A DNA stretch of 64,000 bases from Acutalibacter muris (GCF_002201475.1 NZ_CP021422.1:3534001-3598000); one strand, 5' to 3'; shown: positions 24,239 through 32,773, numbered from the stretch's first letter. Notes: a model not told the origin generated them from the sequence alone. Numbers and translations: made by a program.

Positions 24239-25240
24239 ATGAAAAAGTATGTACTGGCCTATTCCATGAATCCCGGCCTTACCGTATTCACTCCCGAAGA
24301 CCTTCAGGCCCTGACCCATATCAACCTGGCCTTCGGGCTCGTTAAGGAGGGCAGGCTCGACATAGGGCAGCTTACCAATATCGGCCTATGCGAAAAATTC
24401 AGGGACTGGAACCCGGATATAAAAATCATTCTGTCCGTGGGCGGCTGGGGTGCCGGGGGCTTCTCCACCATGGCCATGACCACAGAGGGCCGCAGGACCT
24501 TCGCCCGGTCCTGCCAGGAGGCCGTAGAGAAATATGGCCTTGACGGTATAGACATAGACTGGGAGTACCCCTGCAGCGATCAGGCCGGCATCGACTCCGA
24601 CCCACGGGACCGGGAAAATTTCACACTGCTGCTAAGTGAGCTTCGGGAGGTCCTGGGCCCGCGCAGCCTGTCCATAGCCGCCGGGGCCGGGGAGTATTTC
24701 ATAGAGGGCACCGAGATGGACAAGGTGGCTGGTCTTGTGGACTATGTGCAGATAATGACCTACGACCTGCGAAACGGCTTCACCCGCGAAGCCGGGCACC
24801 ACGCCGCCCTGCGGGCGGGCAGGGGCGACCATAGCGGGCTGAATACCGTTGACATGGTGGAGATGTTCCACAAGGCCGGGGTGCCCATGGAAAAACTGGT
24901 GATAGGCGCGGCCTTCTACTCCCGGCGATGGACAGGGGTCAAAAACGAGAACCATGGCCTTTTACAGCCCGCAGAAAGCACCGGCCAGGGCGGCCCGGGC
25001 TACAGCGACATCACCGAGGAATTTATCAGAGAGAACGGCTTTACGAAATACTGGGATCAGGAGGCGGGCGCGGCCTACCTCTTTAACGGCAGCGAGTTTA
25101 TAAGCTATGAGAGTCCCGAGGCCATAGCCCTCAAGTGCCGGTATGTTAAGGCGGCCGGGCTTTTGGGGCTGATGTACTGGGAGCAGGGCTGTGATACGAC
25201 CCACGAGCTGCTGGGCGTTATCGGAAAGGAGCTGGGATAA
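24239..25240 (+). CDS. Glycoside hydrolase family 18 protein
   Basis: Chitinase-fold enzyme of 333 residues. The catalytic motif DGIDIDWEYP is complete, with the acid E109, and the strand SVGGWG precedes it. MTYDL provides the substrate-assisted-catalysis tyrosine and aspartate. No signal peptide is seen, so it is probably cytoplasmic and acts on imported oligosaccharides containing GlcNAc (inference). GAAAGG lies 10 nt before the ATG. It overlaps the GH29 gene by 1 nt (TAATG). Confidence 0.9.
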   Translation: MKKYVLAYSMNPGLTVFTPEDLQALTHINLAFGLVKEGRLDIGQLTNIGLCEKFRDWNPDIKIILSVGGWGAGGFSTMAMTTEGRRTFARSCQEAVEKYGLDGIDIDWEYPCSDQAGIDSDPRDRENFTLLLSELREVLGPRSLSIAAGAGEYFIEGTEMDKVAGLVDYVQIMTYDLRNGFTREAGHHAALRAGRGDHSGLNTVDMVEMFHKAGVPMEKLVIGAAFYSRRWTGVKNENHGLLQPAESTGQGGPGYSDITEEFIRENGFTKYWDQEAGAAYLFNGSEFISYESPEAIALKCRYVKAAGLLGLMYWEQGCDTTHELLGVIGKELG

Positions 25241-26577
25241 TGGAGAACAGCAGAGAGCTTGACAAGCGTTTAACGGCGGTGCGGCCCAGCCCCAGGCAGC
25301 TTGCCCACCAGCGGCTGGAATTTTATGGCTTCGCCCACTTCACCGTAAACACCTTTACCGGCCGGGAATGGGGCGACGGCACCGAGGACCCCGCCATCTT
25401 TAACCCCACTGAGTTCGACGCGGCCCAATGGGTCTCTGCCTTAAGGTCCGCCGGGATGCGGGGGCTGATACTGACCTGTAAGCACCACGACGGCTTCTGC
25501 CTCTGGCCCAGCAGGTACACCCGCCATTCAGTGGCAGCCAGCCCCTTCCGCGGCGGGCGCGGCGATATCGTCCGGGAGGTCTCCGATGCCTGCCGGGAGG
25601 GCGGGATAAAATTTGGCGTGTACCTCTCCCCCTGGGACCGCAACTGTTCCTGCTATGGGGCTGGCCGGGAGTACGACGACTATTTTGTCGCCCAGCTTAC
25701 GGAGCTCCTTACCGGCTACGGTGATATCTTCGCCGTCTGGTTCGACGGGGCCTGCGGCGAGGGGCCGAACGGCAAACGCCAGGTATACGACTGGGAGCGG
25801 TACTATGAGACCGTGCGGAGGTACCAGCCCGGGGCCTGTATAAGCGTCTGCGGCCCGGATATCCGCTGGTGCGGCAACGAGGCCGGGAGCACCCGGGAAT
25901 CCGAGTGGAGCGTGGTGCCAAGGCGTATGAGGGACACCGAGAAGATAGCCGCCAAAAGCCAGCAGTCCGACAACGAGGAATTCAGGCAGCGGGAGATAAG
26001 CGCCTCTGACATGGATCTTGGCAGCAGAGAGATACTTAAAAACGAGCGGGACCTTATCTGGTACCCCGCCGAGGTGAACACCTCCCTTCGCCCCGGATGG
26101 TTCTATCACCCGGAGGAGGACGATAAAGTTAAAAGCGCAGAGACCCTGTTCGATACCTATCTTCGCTCCGTGGGCGGGAACGCCACCCTCCTTCTGAACG
26201 TCCCGCCCACGCCGGAGGGACTCTTTCATCAGAACGACGCGGAAAGGCTCCGGGAGCTTGGGGACCGCATACGCCGGGCCTTCGCCGTGGACCTGGCCCA
26301 GGACGCGGCTGTCTCCGGAGACAGCCTGCACAGAACCATAACCTTCTCCCGGGAGACCGAGGTAAAGTACGTCGTGCTCCAAGAGGACATAACCAAGAGC
26401 CAGCGGATAGAGCGTTTCCATATTTCCGACGATGCGGGCCGGGCACTTTACAGCGGCACCACCGTGGGGTATAAAAAGATCGTGCGCCTTGAAAATCCCG
26501 TGCGCACGACCTCACTGCAAATACATATTGACAACTCCAGGCTCGAGCCTGTTCTCTCCTTCATAGGGGTATACTAA
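25240..26577 (+). CDS. Alpha-L-fucosidase, glycoside hydrolase family 29
   Basis: A 445-residue enzyme. GH29 landmarks are GFAHFTVNTFTGREWGDG near the N-terminus, LTCKHHDGFCLWPS with its paired histidines, and FAVWFDGACGEG with the likely nucleophile D169. The C-terminal ~100 residues form a beta-rich domain. It releases alpha-L-fucose from glycans. No signal peptide. Coupled to the GH18 gene, suggesting joint breakdown of fucosylated, GlcNAc-containing host glycans. It converges on the chromate transporter with 4 nt between the stops and no visible terminator. Confidence 0.9.
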   Translation: MENSRELDKRLTAVRPSPRQLAHQRLEFYGFAHFTVNTFTGREWGDGTEDPAIFNPTEFDAAQWVSALRSAGMRGLILTCKHHDGFCLWPSRYTRHSVAASPFRGGRGDIVREVSDACREGGIKFGVYLSPWDRNCSCYGAGREYDDYFVAQLTELLTGYGDIFAVWFDGACGEGPNGKRQVYDWERYYETVRRYQPGACISVCGPDIRWCGNEAGSTRESEWSVVPRRMRDTEKIAAKSQQSDNEEFRQREISASDMDLGSREILKNERDLIWYPAEVNTSLRPGWFYHPEEDDKVKSAETLFDTYLRSVGGNATLLLNVPPTPEGLFHQNDAERLRELGDRIRRAFAVDLAQDAAVSGDSLHRTITFSRETEVKYVVLQEDITKSQRIERFHISDDAGRALYSGTTVGYKKIVRLENPVRTTSLQIHIDNSRLEPVLSFIGVY

Positions 26578-26581
26578 AAAG

Positions 26582-27151
26582 CTACCCTCCCAGCACGGGG
26601 TACAGCAGCACGCCCAGCGCCCCGGCCCCGGCCATGACGTGTATCGGGTTCACCCTCCATTTGCGCAGGACGAAAAGCCCCGCCGCGAATATGATTACGG
26701 ATATCCAGCTAAAGCCGCCCAAATCCTCAGGCAGGGTCCTCTGACCGTAAAAGGACAGCACTATAAGCGACAGCCCTGCCGAGGCTATCAGGGCCACCAC
26801 CGCCGGGCGCAGCCCGCCCAGCACCCCCTGGACCAGCTTCAGGCCCCTGTACTTGTAGTACACATAGCCCAGGGCCATCACTATAACGCAGGAGGGCAGC
26901 ACACACCCCAGGGTCGCCACTATTGCCCCGGGTATTCCCGCCACCTGTATGCCCACGAAGGTGGCCGCGTTTATGGCTATGGGGCCGGGGGTCATTTCCG
27001 CTATTGCCATCACGTCCGCAAACTGGGACATAGTAAGCCAGGGGTGAGCGTCCACCACCTGGTGCTGGATAAGGGGCATGGCGGCGTAGCCGCCCCCAAT
27101 GCTGAATAGTCCTATCTGGACAAAGCTCCAGAGCAGCTCCAGGTAGATCAT
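26582..27151 (-). CDS. Chromate transporter family protein (short CHR, second half)
   Basis: Integral membrane protein of 189 residues with about six hydrophobic segments. It carries the CHR-domain features FSIGGGYAAMPL and AEMTPGPIAINAATFVG. Short CHR proteins work as pairs of opposite topology, together equal to one ChrA. The start overlaps the stop of its partner by 4 nt. Chromate export is the named activity; in gut anaerobes the physiological anion may differ. Confidence 0.88.
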   Translation of the reverse strand: MIYLELLWSFVQIGLFSIGGGYAAMPLIQHQVVDAHPWLTMSQFADVMAIAEMTPGPIAINAATFVGIQVAGIPGAIVATLGCVLPSCVIVMALGYVYYKYRGLKLVQGVLGGLRPAVVALIASAGLSLIVLSFYGQRTLPEDLGGFSWISVIIFAAGLFVLRKWRVNPIHVMAGAGALGVLLYPVLGG

Positions 27152-27729
27152 GCCCTCCTCCCCGCCCGCTCCTGGTACAGCGTGTCCATAGCCCCTATCA
27201 CGCCGCAGGCAAATATCACCAGGATTATGTTCACGCTGAAAAATCGTACCGCTATGAACGACCCCAGCAGTACCAGTACCGGCAGCACGCGCTTCTTCTG
27301 AAACACGGCTTTACCCATAGTTATCACCACATCACATATCACCGCCGCCACCCCGGCCAGCATACCCGTCATGGCCATGCCGACTATGGCGTTGTCCCGA
27401 AAGGCCGTGTAGAACATGGAGATCGCGGAGATTATCACCAGCGGCGGCAGCACCGTCCCTATGATGCTCAAAAGGGCCCCCATCACCCCGGCCACGTGAT
27501 AACCCACCAATATGGAGGCGTTCACTGCGATGGCCCCGGGCGAGGACTGGGCAAGGGCGGTAAGGTCCAGCATCTCCTGCTCCTCTATCCAGTGAAGCTC
27601 CTCCACAAAACGCTTGCGCATAAGGGGTATAATGACGAAGCCCCCGCCAAAGGTGAAGGCGCTGAGCTTTAATGTAGACAGGAACAGGGTACGGTATCTG
27701 GTAAGCTTTTCCTTCATAGTCTCCTTCAT
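27148..27729 (-). CDS. Chromate transporter family protein (short CHR, first half)
   Basis: Membrane protein of 193 residues, homologous to the following gene: FTFGGGFVIIPLM and LAQSSPGAIAVNASILVG correspond to its partner's motifs. It overlaps both neighbours by 4 nt (lysozyme gene upstream, second CHR gene downstream), so the three are translated together. Confidence 0.88.
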   Translation of the reverse strand: MKETMKEKLTRYRTLFLSTLKLSAFTFGGGFVIIPLMRKRFVEELHWIEEQEMLDLTALAQSSPGAIAVNASILVGYHVAGVMGALLSIIGTVLPPLVIISAISMFYTAFRDNAIVGMAMTGMLAGVAAVICDVVITMGKAVFQKKRVLPVLVLLGSFIAVRFFSVNIILVIFACGVIGAMDTLYQERAGRRA

Positions 27730-28628
27730 AAGTACGGCTCCATGCAGATGTCCAGGTCCACCGTGGTCTCGATGCCCGGTATATTCCCTGCGTCGGTATA
27801 CTGCCAGGTGCGGAAGTTATAGACCGTCGAGGGCAGCGGATTATACTCGGCGTACCAGAAATCGTATTCCTTCAGCTTCTCTAAATCATAGAAATTATAG
27901 GCCTGGTGCTTATTGAAGTATACGCAGGGTATGTACCCGCCCTCTTTAACGCGCTCACAGAAGGCCGCCGCGCATTTCGTCACATCCTCTCCCGTGCACC
28001 CATGGGCCCTTAGGCTGTCCTCGGGCAGGTCCTCGCTGGGGGCCGGGGGCTCCCAGTCGAATACGATGGGATATTCAAGCTTTGCGCCCTCCAGCTTTTC
28101 AAGGACAAATTCAGCCTCGGCAACGGCCTCCTGCTCGGTCACAGCCTGGGAGAAGAAGTAGACGCCGCGCTTCAGCCCGGCGCTGCCGGAGTTCCGAAAG
28201 TTCTCCGCAAAGCGGCTGTCCTCGGTCAAAAGGCCTTGGGTCATGCCCCTATAGCCAACACGGATAATGGCAAACTCAGCCCCCGCGGCCTTAACTGCGT
28301 ACCAGTCCACCTCTCCCTGGAACTCGGACACGTCGACGCCCATTACGGCGTCCTTATACCGGGTAATGCCGTCTTCGCCGGTGGAAAAGCCCTCCCGGTC
28401 GTATTTAAGCTCAGGTATGTCAAAGTCGGGGATTATAATTTCCCCGGAATATATATCGTCCACAAGCCGCATACCCTCCGGGATAATCAGGGAGGGCTCG
28501 GTGCCGCTCCCCGGTCCCTCCTCCGAGGGTTCCCGGGTGACAAGCACAATGATAACCGTAATTATCACAACAAACAGCGCCACAGCGGCGCATATGAGAG
28601 AAAGCTTCCTTATCTGTTCTTTATTCAA
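27726..28628 (-). CDS. GH25 lysozyme, membrane-anchored
   Basis: A 300-residue muramidase. An N-terminal hydrophobic anchor (about 9-30) precedes a linker and the GH25 barrel (about 95-300). The catalytic residues are present: D99 in GVDVSEFQG and the D191-W-E193 pair in YPIVFDWEPP. It cleaves MurNAc-GlcNAc bonds of peptidoglycan outside the cell. The gene overlaps the chromate transporter gene by 4 nt and follows a degenerate paralog. Confidence 0.9.
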   Translation of the reverse strand: MNKEQIRKLSLICAAVALFVVIITVIIVLVTREPSEEGPGSGTEPSLIIPEGMRLVDDIYSGEIIIPDFDIPELKYDREGFSTGEDGITRYKDAVMGVDVSEFQGEVDWYAVKAAGAEFAIIRVGYRGMTQGLLTEDSRFAENFRNSGSAGLKRGVYFFSQAVTEQEAVAEAEFVLEKLEGAKLEYPIVFDWEPPAPSEDLPEDSLRAHGCTGEDVTKCAAAFCERVKEGGYIPCVYFNKHQAYNFYDLEKLKEYDFWYAEYNPLPSTVYNFRTWQYTDAGNIPGIETTVDLDICMEPYL

Positions 28629-28647
28629 GAGATACCTCCGCTATATG

Positions 28648-29541
28648 CTAATTTCCATAGCTTTTAAGTGATATACTGACAGTCACGGGCTCTGGGATGC
28701 CTGGCACCCTGCCCTCCTTTGTATACTGCCATATTTTGAAGTCGTAGAAAAAGCTGGGAGAGGGGCGGTATTCGCCGTACCACAGGTCATAGCCGGAGAG
28801 CCGGGAGAGGTCCAGCCGGTTATAGGCCATGCCCTTCTCGGCAAAGTAGCAGGGGGTAAAGCCGGCCACGCTAATTATATTGCAGAAGGTGTCAATGTAC
28901 CCGGTGACCTGATCCCCGTTGCGCTGCACCGTGCGGGAGGTCTCGTCCTGGCTGCCGTCCTCCTTTAGGTCGTACTCCCAGAAGATGCCGATGGGATAGG
29001 TGACAGTATAGTCCCTTATCTTCTCAAGCACAAAGGTGGCCTCCTCCTTGGCCTCGGCGTCCTCCACGGCCTTAGAATAGAAATACACCCCTACAGGGAG
29101 ACCCGCGTCAGTAGCTCCCTTGATATTGTCCTCAAACTTCTGGTCTATGCGGATCCGTCCCTTTATCTTCTCCCGAAGACCCACGCGTATCATCACAAAG
29201 TCGATGTTTCCGCTGTCCGCCACCTGCTGCCAGTCGATATCCCCCTTTTTCTCGTTTACGGAGATACCCACATAGGACTTCCCGCTGCCCACATAGGTGA
29301 CCGCGTCGTTCTCCGACGAGAAGTCGTCGGGACCATAGTTACTAAGGCCCACATTCTCATAGTAGGGTATGGACATCTTGCCCTCCCACAGATCGTCCAC
29401 CTCGGCGGTAGAACCGTTCCTGGCGATAAGCTTCACGGAGCTTGTGCGGGGTTCCTGGGCCAGGGTCAGGGCGGATATAGCCACTATTACTGCCACCAGA
29501 AGCACGGTAACAGTTACAAATAGAGGTCGTTTAGCGTTCAT
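28648..29541 (-). CDS. Degenerate GH25-like membrane-anchored protein
   Basis: A 297-residue paralog of the next gene with the same layout: N-terminal anchor (about 7-28), linker, GH25 fold (about 88-297). The barrel is recognisable (DIDWQQVADSGNIDFVMIRVG, GVYFYSKAVEDAEAKEEATFVLEKI) but the catalytic positions have changed: S94 in GISVNEKKG replaces the first aspartate, and YPIGIFWEYD has F187 for the second aspartate while E189 is kept. It is probably non-hydrolytic, perhaps a glycan-binding or regulatory partner (inference). First gene of the GH25-CHR operon with a good promoter. Confidence 0.82.
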   Translation of the reverse strand: MNAKRPLFVTVTVLLVAVIVAISALTLAQEPRTSSVKLIARNGSTAEVDDLWEGKMSIPYYENVGLSNYGPDDFSSENDAVTYVGSGKSYVGISVNEKKGDIDWQQVADSGNIDFVMIRVGLREKIKGRIRIDQKFEDNIKGATDAGLPVGVYFYSKAVEDAEAKEEATFVLEKIRDYTVTYPIGIFWEYDLKEDGSQDETSRTVQRNGDQVTGYIDTFCNIISVAGFTPCYFAEKGMAYNRLDLSRLSGYDLWYGEYRPSPSFFYDFKIWQYTKEGRVPGIPEPVTVSISLKSYGN

Positions 29542-29607
29542 GGCAGTCCTTCCTTCCGGATAGTAATAACCCGCGTCAACTATAGCTGCGAAGCGGTATA
29601 CATTTTT

Positions 29608-29636
29608 ATTATACAGGAAAATTGTCGAAAAGGCAA
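29608..29636 (-). promoter_or_regulatory. Sigma-A promoter of the GH25-chromate operon
   Basis: On the minus strand TTGCCT (29636-29631), a 17-nt spacer and TATAAT (29613-29608), about 65 nt before the ATG at 29541. Confidence 0.75.
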
Positions 29637-29675
29637 GCTCCAGCTTGCTTTCTCTAAAATTTCCATGGGAGCGCC

Positions 29676-29704
29676 TTGCCCAAAAGCAAATTTTCTGCTA
29701 CAAT
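29676..29704 (+). promoter_or_regulatory. Sigma-A promoter of the GNAT-MarR gene
   Basis: TTGCCC (29676-29681), a 17-nt spacer and TACAAT (29699-29704), 37 nt before the ATG at 29742. It is back to back with the GH25 promoter. Confidence 0.7.
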
Positions 29705-29741
29705 AAAGAGGATATCAACCTTTTGAAAGGATAAAAGCTTT

Positions 29742-30749
29742 ATGTATCTTAGGACCCTTGGCACAGAAGAAATGCACCGGCTTTACGACCCCTGCCTGAA
29801 GAGGGACTTCCCGCCGGAGGAGCTTATGCCCTGGAAGTGGATGAAACCGCTTATAGAACAGGGCTGCCAGCGCTCCGTGGGTTTTTATGACGATAACGGC
29901 CTTGCGGCCTACGCCTTGTTTATTGCCAGGGACAATAGACCAAAAACGGCCCTCTTGAATTATTTTGCCGTACAGCCAGAACGCAGGGGGCAGGGGACGG
30001 GCAGCCTGTGTCTTGGGCTTATGCGCGAGGCTCTGAAGGATACAGACTGCCGGATAATATTTGAGGTGGAGGACCCTGAAACTGCCCCGGACCGGGAGGC
30101 CGCACGGCGGCGGATAGATTTCTACCTGCGTGGCGGGGCCCGGGCCACAGAGGTGCGCTCTACCCTGTTCGGGGTGGAATACCGTATAATGGTGCTGGAG
30201 GAGGAAGGAGAGGGTTCACCGATAAGCGACGAGCAGCTTGCCGGGGAATTGGAGGCCCTGTACCATATTACCGTTGCCAAGAAGCATAAGTTTGAGGAGG
30301 TCTGCCGGGTCCGGCTCGCCGCCCCCAGGGAGACCGGCAGTTTCAGCCGCGACCTGGGCCGCACCCTTACGTACCTTTTGCGCAGCCGCAAGCGCTTTAT
30401 GGGGGAAAAGCTAAAAGAGTACGGCTTCTCCGGGGGGATGTATATGATAGTCCTCCACGTGGACCGCAACCCCGGACTCAGCCAAGACGCGGTGGCCGGG
30501 CACCTCTACCTGGATAAGTGCAGCGTGGCCAGGAAGGTGAAGAAACTGGAGGAGCTGGGCTGTTTGTACCGGGAGACGGACCAGAACGACCGGCGGCAGA
30601 ATAAGCTGTTCCTGACAGAAAAGGGCCGGGAGCTGGCGCCCGCTATCCGGGAGTATCTGGGCCAGTGGGGTGACGAGGTGACCTCCGGGCTTACGGAGAG
30701 CGAGAAGGAGACCCTTATCACCCTATTGATGAAGACCATAAAGAAATAG
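29742..30749 (+). CDS. GNAT acetyltransferase fused to a MarR-type regulator
   Basis: A 335-residue two-domain protein. Residues about 1-150 are GNAT-like, with the acetyl-CoA loop VQPERRGQGTGSLCLG near 83. Residues about 200-335 are a MarR winged helix: SQDAVAGHLYLDKCSVARKVKKLEELG is the recognition region and DQNDRRQNKLFLTEKGRE the wing. MarR-GNAT fusions are known, usually with MarR first; here the order is reversed. It probably binds DNA and acetylates a metabolite or drug. Its divergent neighbour, 200 nt away, is the GH25-chromate operon, a possible target (inference). Confidence 0.85.
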   Translation: MYLRTLGTEEMHRLYDPCLKRDFPPEELMPWKWMKPLIEQGCQRSVGFYDDNGLAAYALFIARDNRPKTALLNYFAVQPERRGQGTGSLCLGLMREALKDTDCRIIFEVEDPETAPDREAARRRIDFYLRGGARATEVRSTLFGVEYRIMVLEEEGEGSPISDEQLAGELEALYHITVAKKHKFEEVCRVRLAAPRETGSFSRDLGRTLTYLLRSRKRFMGEKLKEYGFSGGMYMIVLHVDRNPGLSQDAVAGHLYLDKCSVARKVKKLEELGCLYRETDQNDRRQNKLFLTEKGRELAPAIREYLGQWGDEVTSGLTESEKETLITLLMKTIKK

Positions 30750-30751
30750 AG

Positions 30752-30791
30752 AAAGCGTCCGGCCCGGTTTTTGCAGGGGGCCGGACGCTTT
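30752..30791. terminator. Bidirectional rho-independent terminator
   Basis: A perfect 14-bp stem (AAAGCGTCCGGCCC with GGGCCGGACGCTTT) between the convergent GNAT-MarR and HAD-CBS genes, with T-rich sequence on both outgoing sides. Confidence 0.85.
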
Positions 30792-30800
30792 GTTATAAAT

Positions 30801-32171
30801 TTAGTTCTCCCCCAGCACGTCCCAGGGAGTCAGCATTCCCAGAAGGGGCTGGTCGGGCTTGCCGTCCCGGGTTATGAAGATCACCGAGACCCGCTTGTTC
30901 CTGGCGCGCACCTGCTCAAAGCGGCTGCGCACGTATATGTAGGCGGCGTCCGCGGGGACGAACTCATAGTTCTCCACGTGTTCCTCTACCGCGAGATACC
31001 CTCTCAGCTCCTTTATGGTGGTATCCGGGTTCAGCCCCCGGCCCCGGTTCTTTAAGAGGTAACGCATAACGGAGCCCGAGCTGAACACACCGTAGAACCT
31101 GTCGTCCTTCATCACCGGCACATGGGAGTAGCCGTTCTTCTCCATGAGCTCCATCACCCGCAGGACCTTCTGATTGGGCCCCACCTTTAAGACCCGGTCC
31201 CCCCGGGTGGCGTAGTCGATGGCAAGGGGCGGCTTCTTCACAAAGTCCAGCACCTCCCTTAGTGCGTCCACCACCGGCTGGGAGGGCACCACCACCGGCT
31301 CGCCGTCCATATTTGCGCTGTGGGCCATAAGGTTGCGGATATGGCGGCAGATATCCAGCTTATCCCGCACCGGAGCGCTCTCATAGTCCTTTATGAACTC
31401 GTACACCGCGCTGGAGTAGTGGCGTCGGGAGTTTCTGAATTTATCCTCCAGCTCGTCCTCCACCTGCTTATAGAGGTCCAGAAACAGCTGGGACCTGTCC
31501 TGACCCTCCCGGTCCCGCTCCTTCGCGCCGGACAGGGCCACACAGAGCCGCTCAAGGGAGGCCACGTCCTCGGCGATATACTCGGCCCCGGCGCTTTCCA
31601 GCTCCCCGGGCCGGGCATAGCCATAGGCCGCCCCTATGCTCTCTATGCCGCAGTATTTGGCCCCTTCTATGTCATAGCTCCTGTCCCCGATCATCACCAC
31701 CTCTGAGATGGGCGGGTCCCCCAGGTCCCTGAGGGCCTTGTCTATGACGTGGGCTTTCGTGGGCCGGGTGCCGTCGTCGCCCACCACGACGGTAAAATAC
31801 TTTTCTATGCCCCTAAGCCCCAGTATTTTCCTTGCCCCCTCCTCCCGCTTTGAGGTGGCCACGCATAGGGTGGCGCAGGAGCTGAGTCTTGAGAGGAGCC
31901 TGTCTATGTTGGGGTATAGGGGGCTTTTATAGAGCCCCGCCGCGTTATAGCGCTCCCGGTACAGCTTTATGGCCTTGGCCGCCGTACTTTCGTCCATACC
32001 GCAGAAGTCCCGGAAGGAGTTCATAAGGGGCGGGCCCACGAACTGCCGCAGGAAATCCTCCTTCTGAGGCCTCCAGCCCATTTCAGCGAGGGCATACTGC
32101 ACACTCTCTGTAATGCCCGGCCCGGTGTCGCAGAGGGTGCCGTCCAGGTCAAAGAGGAAATATTTTTTCAT
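30801..32171 (-). CDS. HAD phosphatase fused to a HEPN-like region and CBS domains
   Basis: A 456-residue fusion. Residues 1-215 are a phosphoglycolate-phosphatase-like HAD (FLFDLDGTLCDTG with D8 and D10; TSKRE; MIGDRSYDIEGA). Residues about 228-300 are a helical region with R279-N-x3-H284 (RHIRNLMAH), which fits the Rx4H signature of HEPN folds. Residues about 305-456 form a CBS pair (GYSHVPVMKDDRFYGVFSSG; VSVIFITRDGKPDQPLLGMLT), expected to bind adenine nucleotides. The frame is continuous. It is the last gene of the rnfB-holA-TOPRIM run and overlaps the TOPRIM gene by 4 nt. Function unknown; a nucleotide-sensing phosphatase is one reading. Confidence 0.8.
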   Translation of the reverse strand: MKKYFLFDLDGTLCDTGPGITESVQYALAEMGWRPQKEDFLRQFVGPPLMNSFRDFCGMDESTAAKAIKLYRERYNAAGLYKSPLYPNIDRLLSRLSSCATLCVATSKREEGARKILGLRGIEKYFTVVVGDDGTRPTKAHVIDKALRDLGDPPISEVVMIGDRSYDIEGAKYCGIESIGAAYGYARPGELESAGAEYIAEDVASLERLCVALSGAKERDREGQDRSQLFLDLYKQVEDELEDKFRNSRRHYSSAVYEFIKDYESAPVRDKLDICRHIRNLMAHSANMDGEPVVVPSQPVVDALREVLDFVKKPPLAIDYATRGDRVLKVGPNQKVLRVMELMEKNGYSHVPVMKDDRFYGVFSSGSVMRYLLKNRGRGLNPDTTIKELRGYLAVEEHVENYEFVPADAAYIYVRSRFEQVRARNKRVSVIFITRDGKPDQPLLGMLTPWDVLGEN

Positions 32172-32773
32172 GGGGTATCTTCTCCTTCCAGGTTTTTCAA
32201 TAAATCAAAAAGCTCCCGCCGGGTATAAAGGGCGTTTAAAGCCTGCAAAAACCCGTTGGCCGACAACCGCTCCGGCAGCTTTAGCCGCCTTTGCAGGGCC
32301 CGGCGCCTTTCCGCCGAGCCGTCTCCCCCGGAGAGCCCCAGCTCGAAAAGGTCCGCCTTGGTAAGCTCCGGGAGCCTGGTTTCGCCTGGGATATCCTCTA
32401 TAGTAGCCCCGGCCCTTATAAGGCAGTCCCGAAGGGTCTCAAGGGGCATCCCCTCCACCCCCAGCTTGCCCTCCTTGGAGGGCTTCGCCTTCCTGCGCTC
32501 CTTGCCGTATATATCCGGGATATAGGCGTGCTTCACCTGCTCCGGGGGCAGGCAGGAGCAAAGCTTACTGCGTATCAGAAAGCCCGCGCCGTCGCTGTCC
32601 GTGAGGATTATCACCCCCCGCGCCGCCGCCAGCCGCCGGATAAGCTCCATTTTATCCCGGTCGTTAAATATGGCAAAGCCTCCGGTCTCAACTATCGTGC
32701 CGTCAATAAGAGCGCTGAGCTTGGCCCTGTCGCAGCGCCCCTCCACCACGACGGCCTCCTTTACCCGCATCAT
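32168..32773 (-). CDS. RNase M5-like TOPRIM protein (DUF4093)
   Basis: A 201-residue protein with a TOPRIM domain at residues 1-100: the glutamate motif VVEGRCD and the paired aspartates in LTDSDGAGF. The remainder matches the DUF4093 part of RNase M5-like proteins. RNase M5 matures 5S rRNA, but this exact subgroup is not proven to do so. It overlaps holA by 4 nt at its start and the HAD-CBS gene by 4 nt at its end. Confidence 0.83.
   Translation of the reverse strand: MMRVKEAVVVEGRCDRAKLSALIDGTIVETGGFAIFNDRDKMELIRRLAAARGVIILTDSDGAGFLIRSKLCSCLPPEQVKHAYIPDIYGKERRKAKPSKEGKLGVEGMPLETLRDCLIRAGATIEDIPGETRLPELTKADLFELGLSGGDGSAERRRALQRRLKLPERLSANGFLQALNALYTRRELFDLLKNLEGEDTP

Noticed and set aside
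30801..32171. Frameshift or assembly error as the cause of the HAD-CBS fusion
   Set aside because: The frame is continuous with no internal ribosome site or stop near the junction (about residue 220), and it is coupled normally to the upstream gene; a true fusion is more likely, though read data would settle it.
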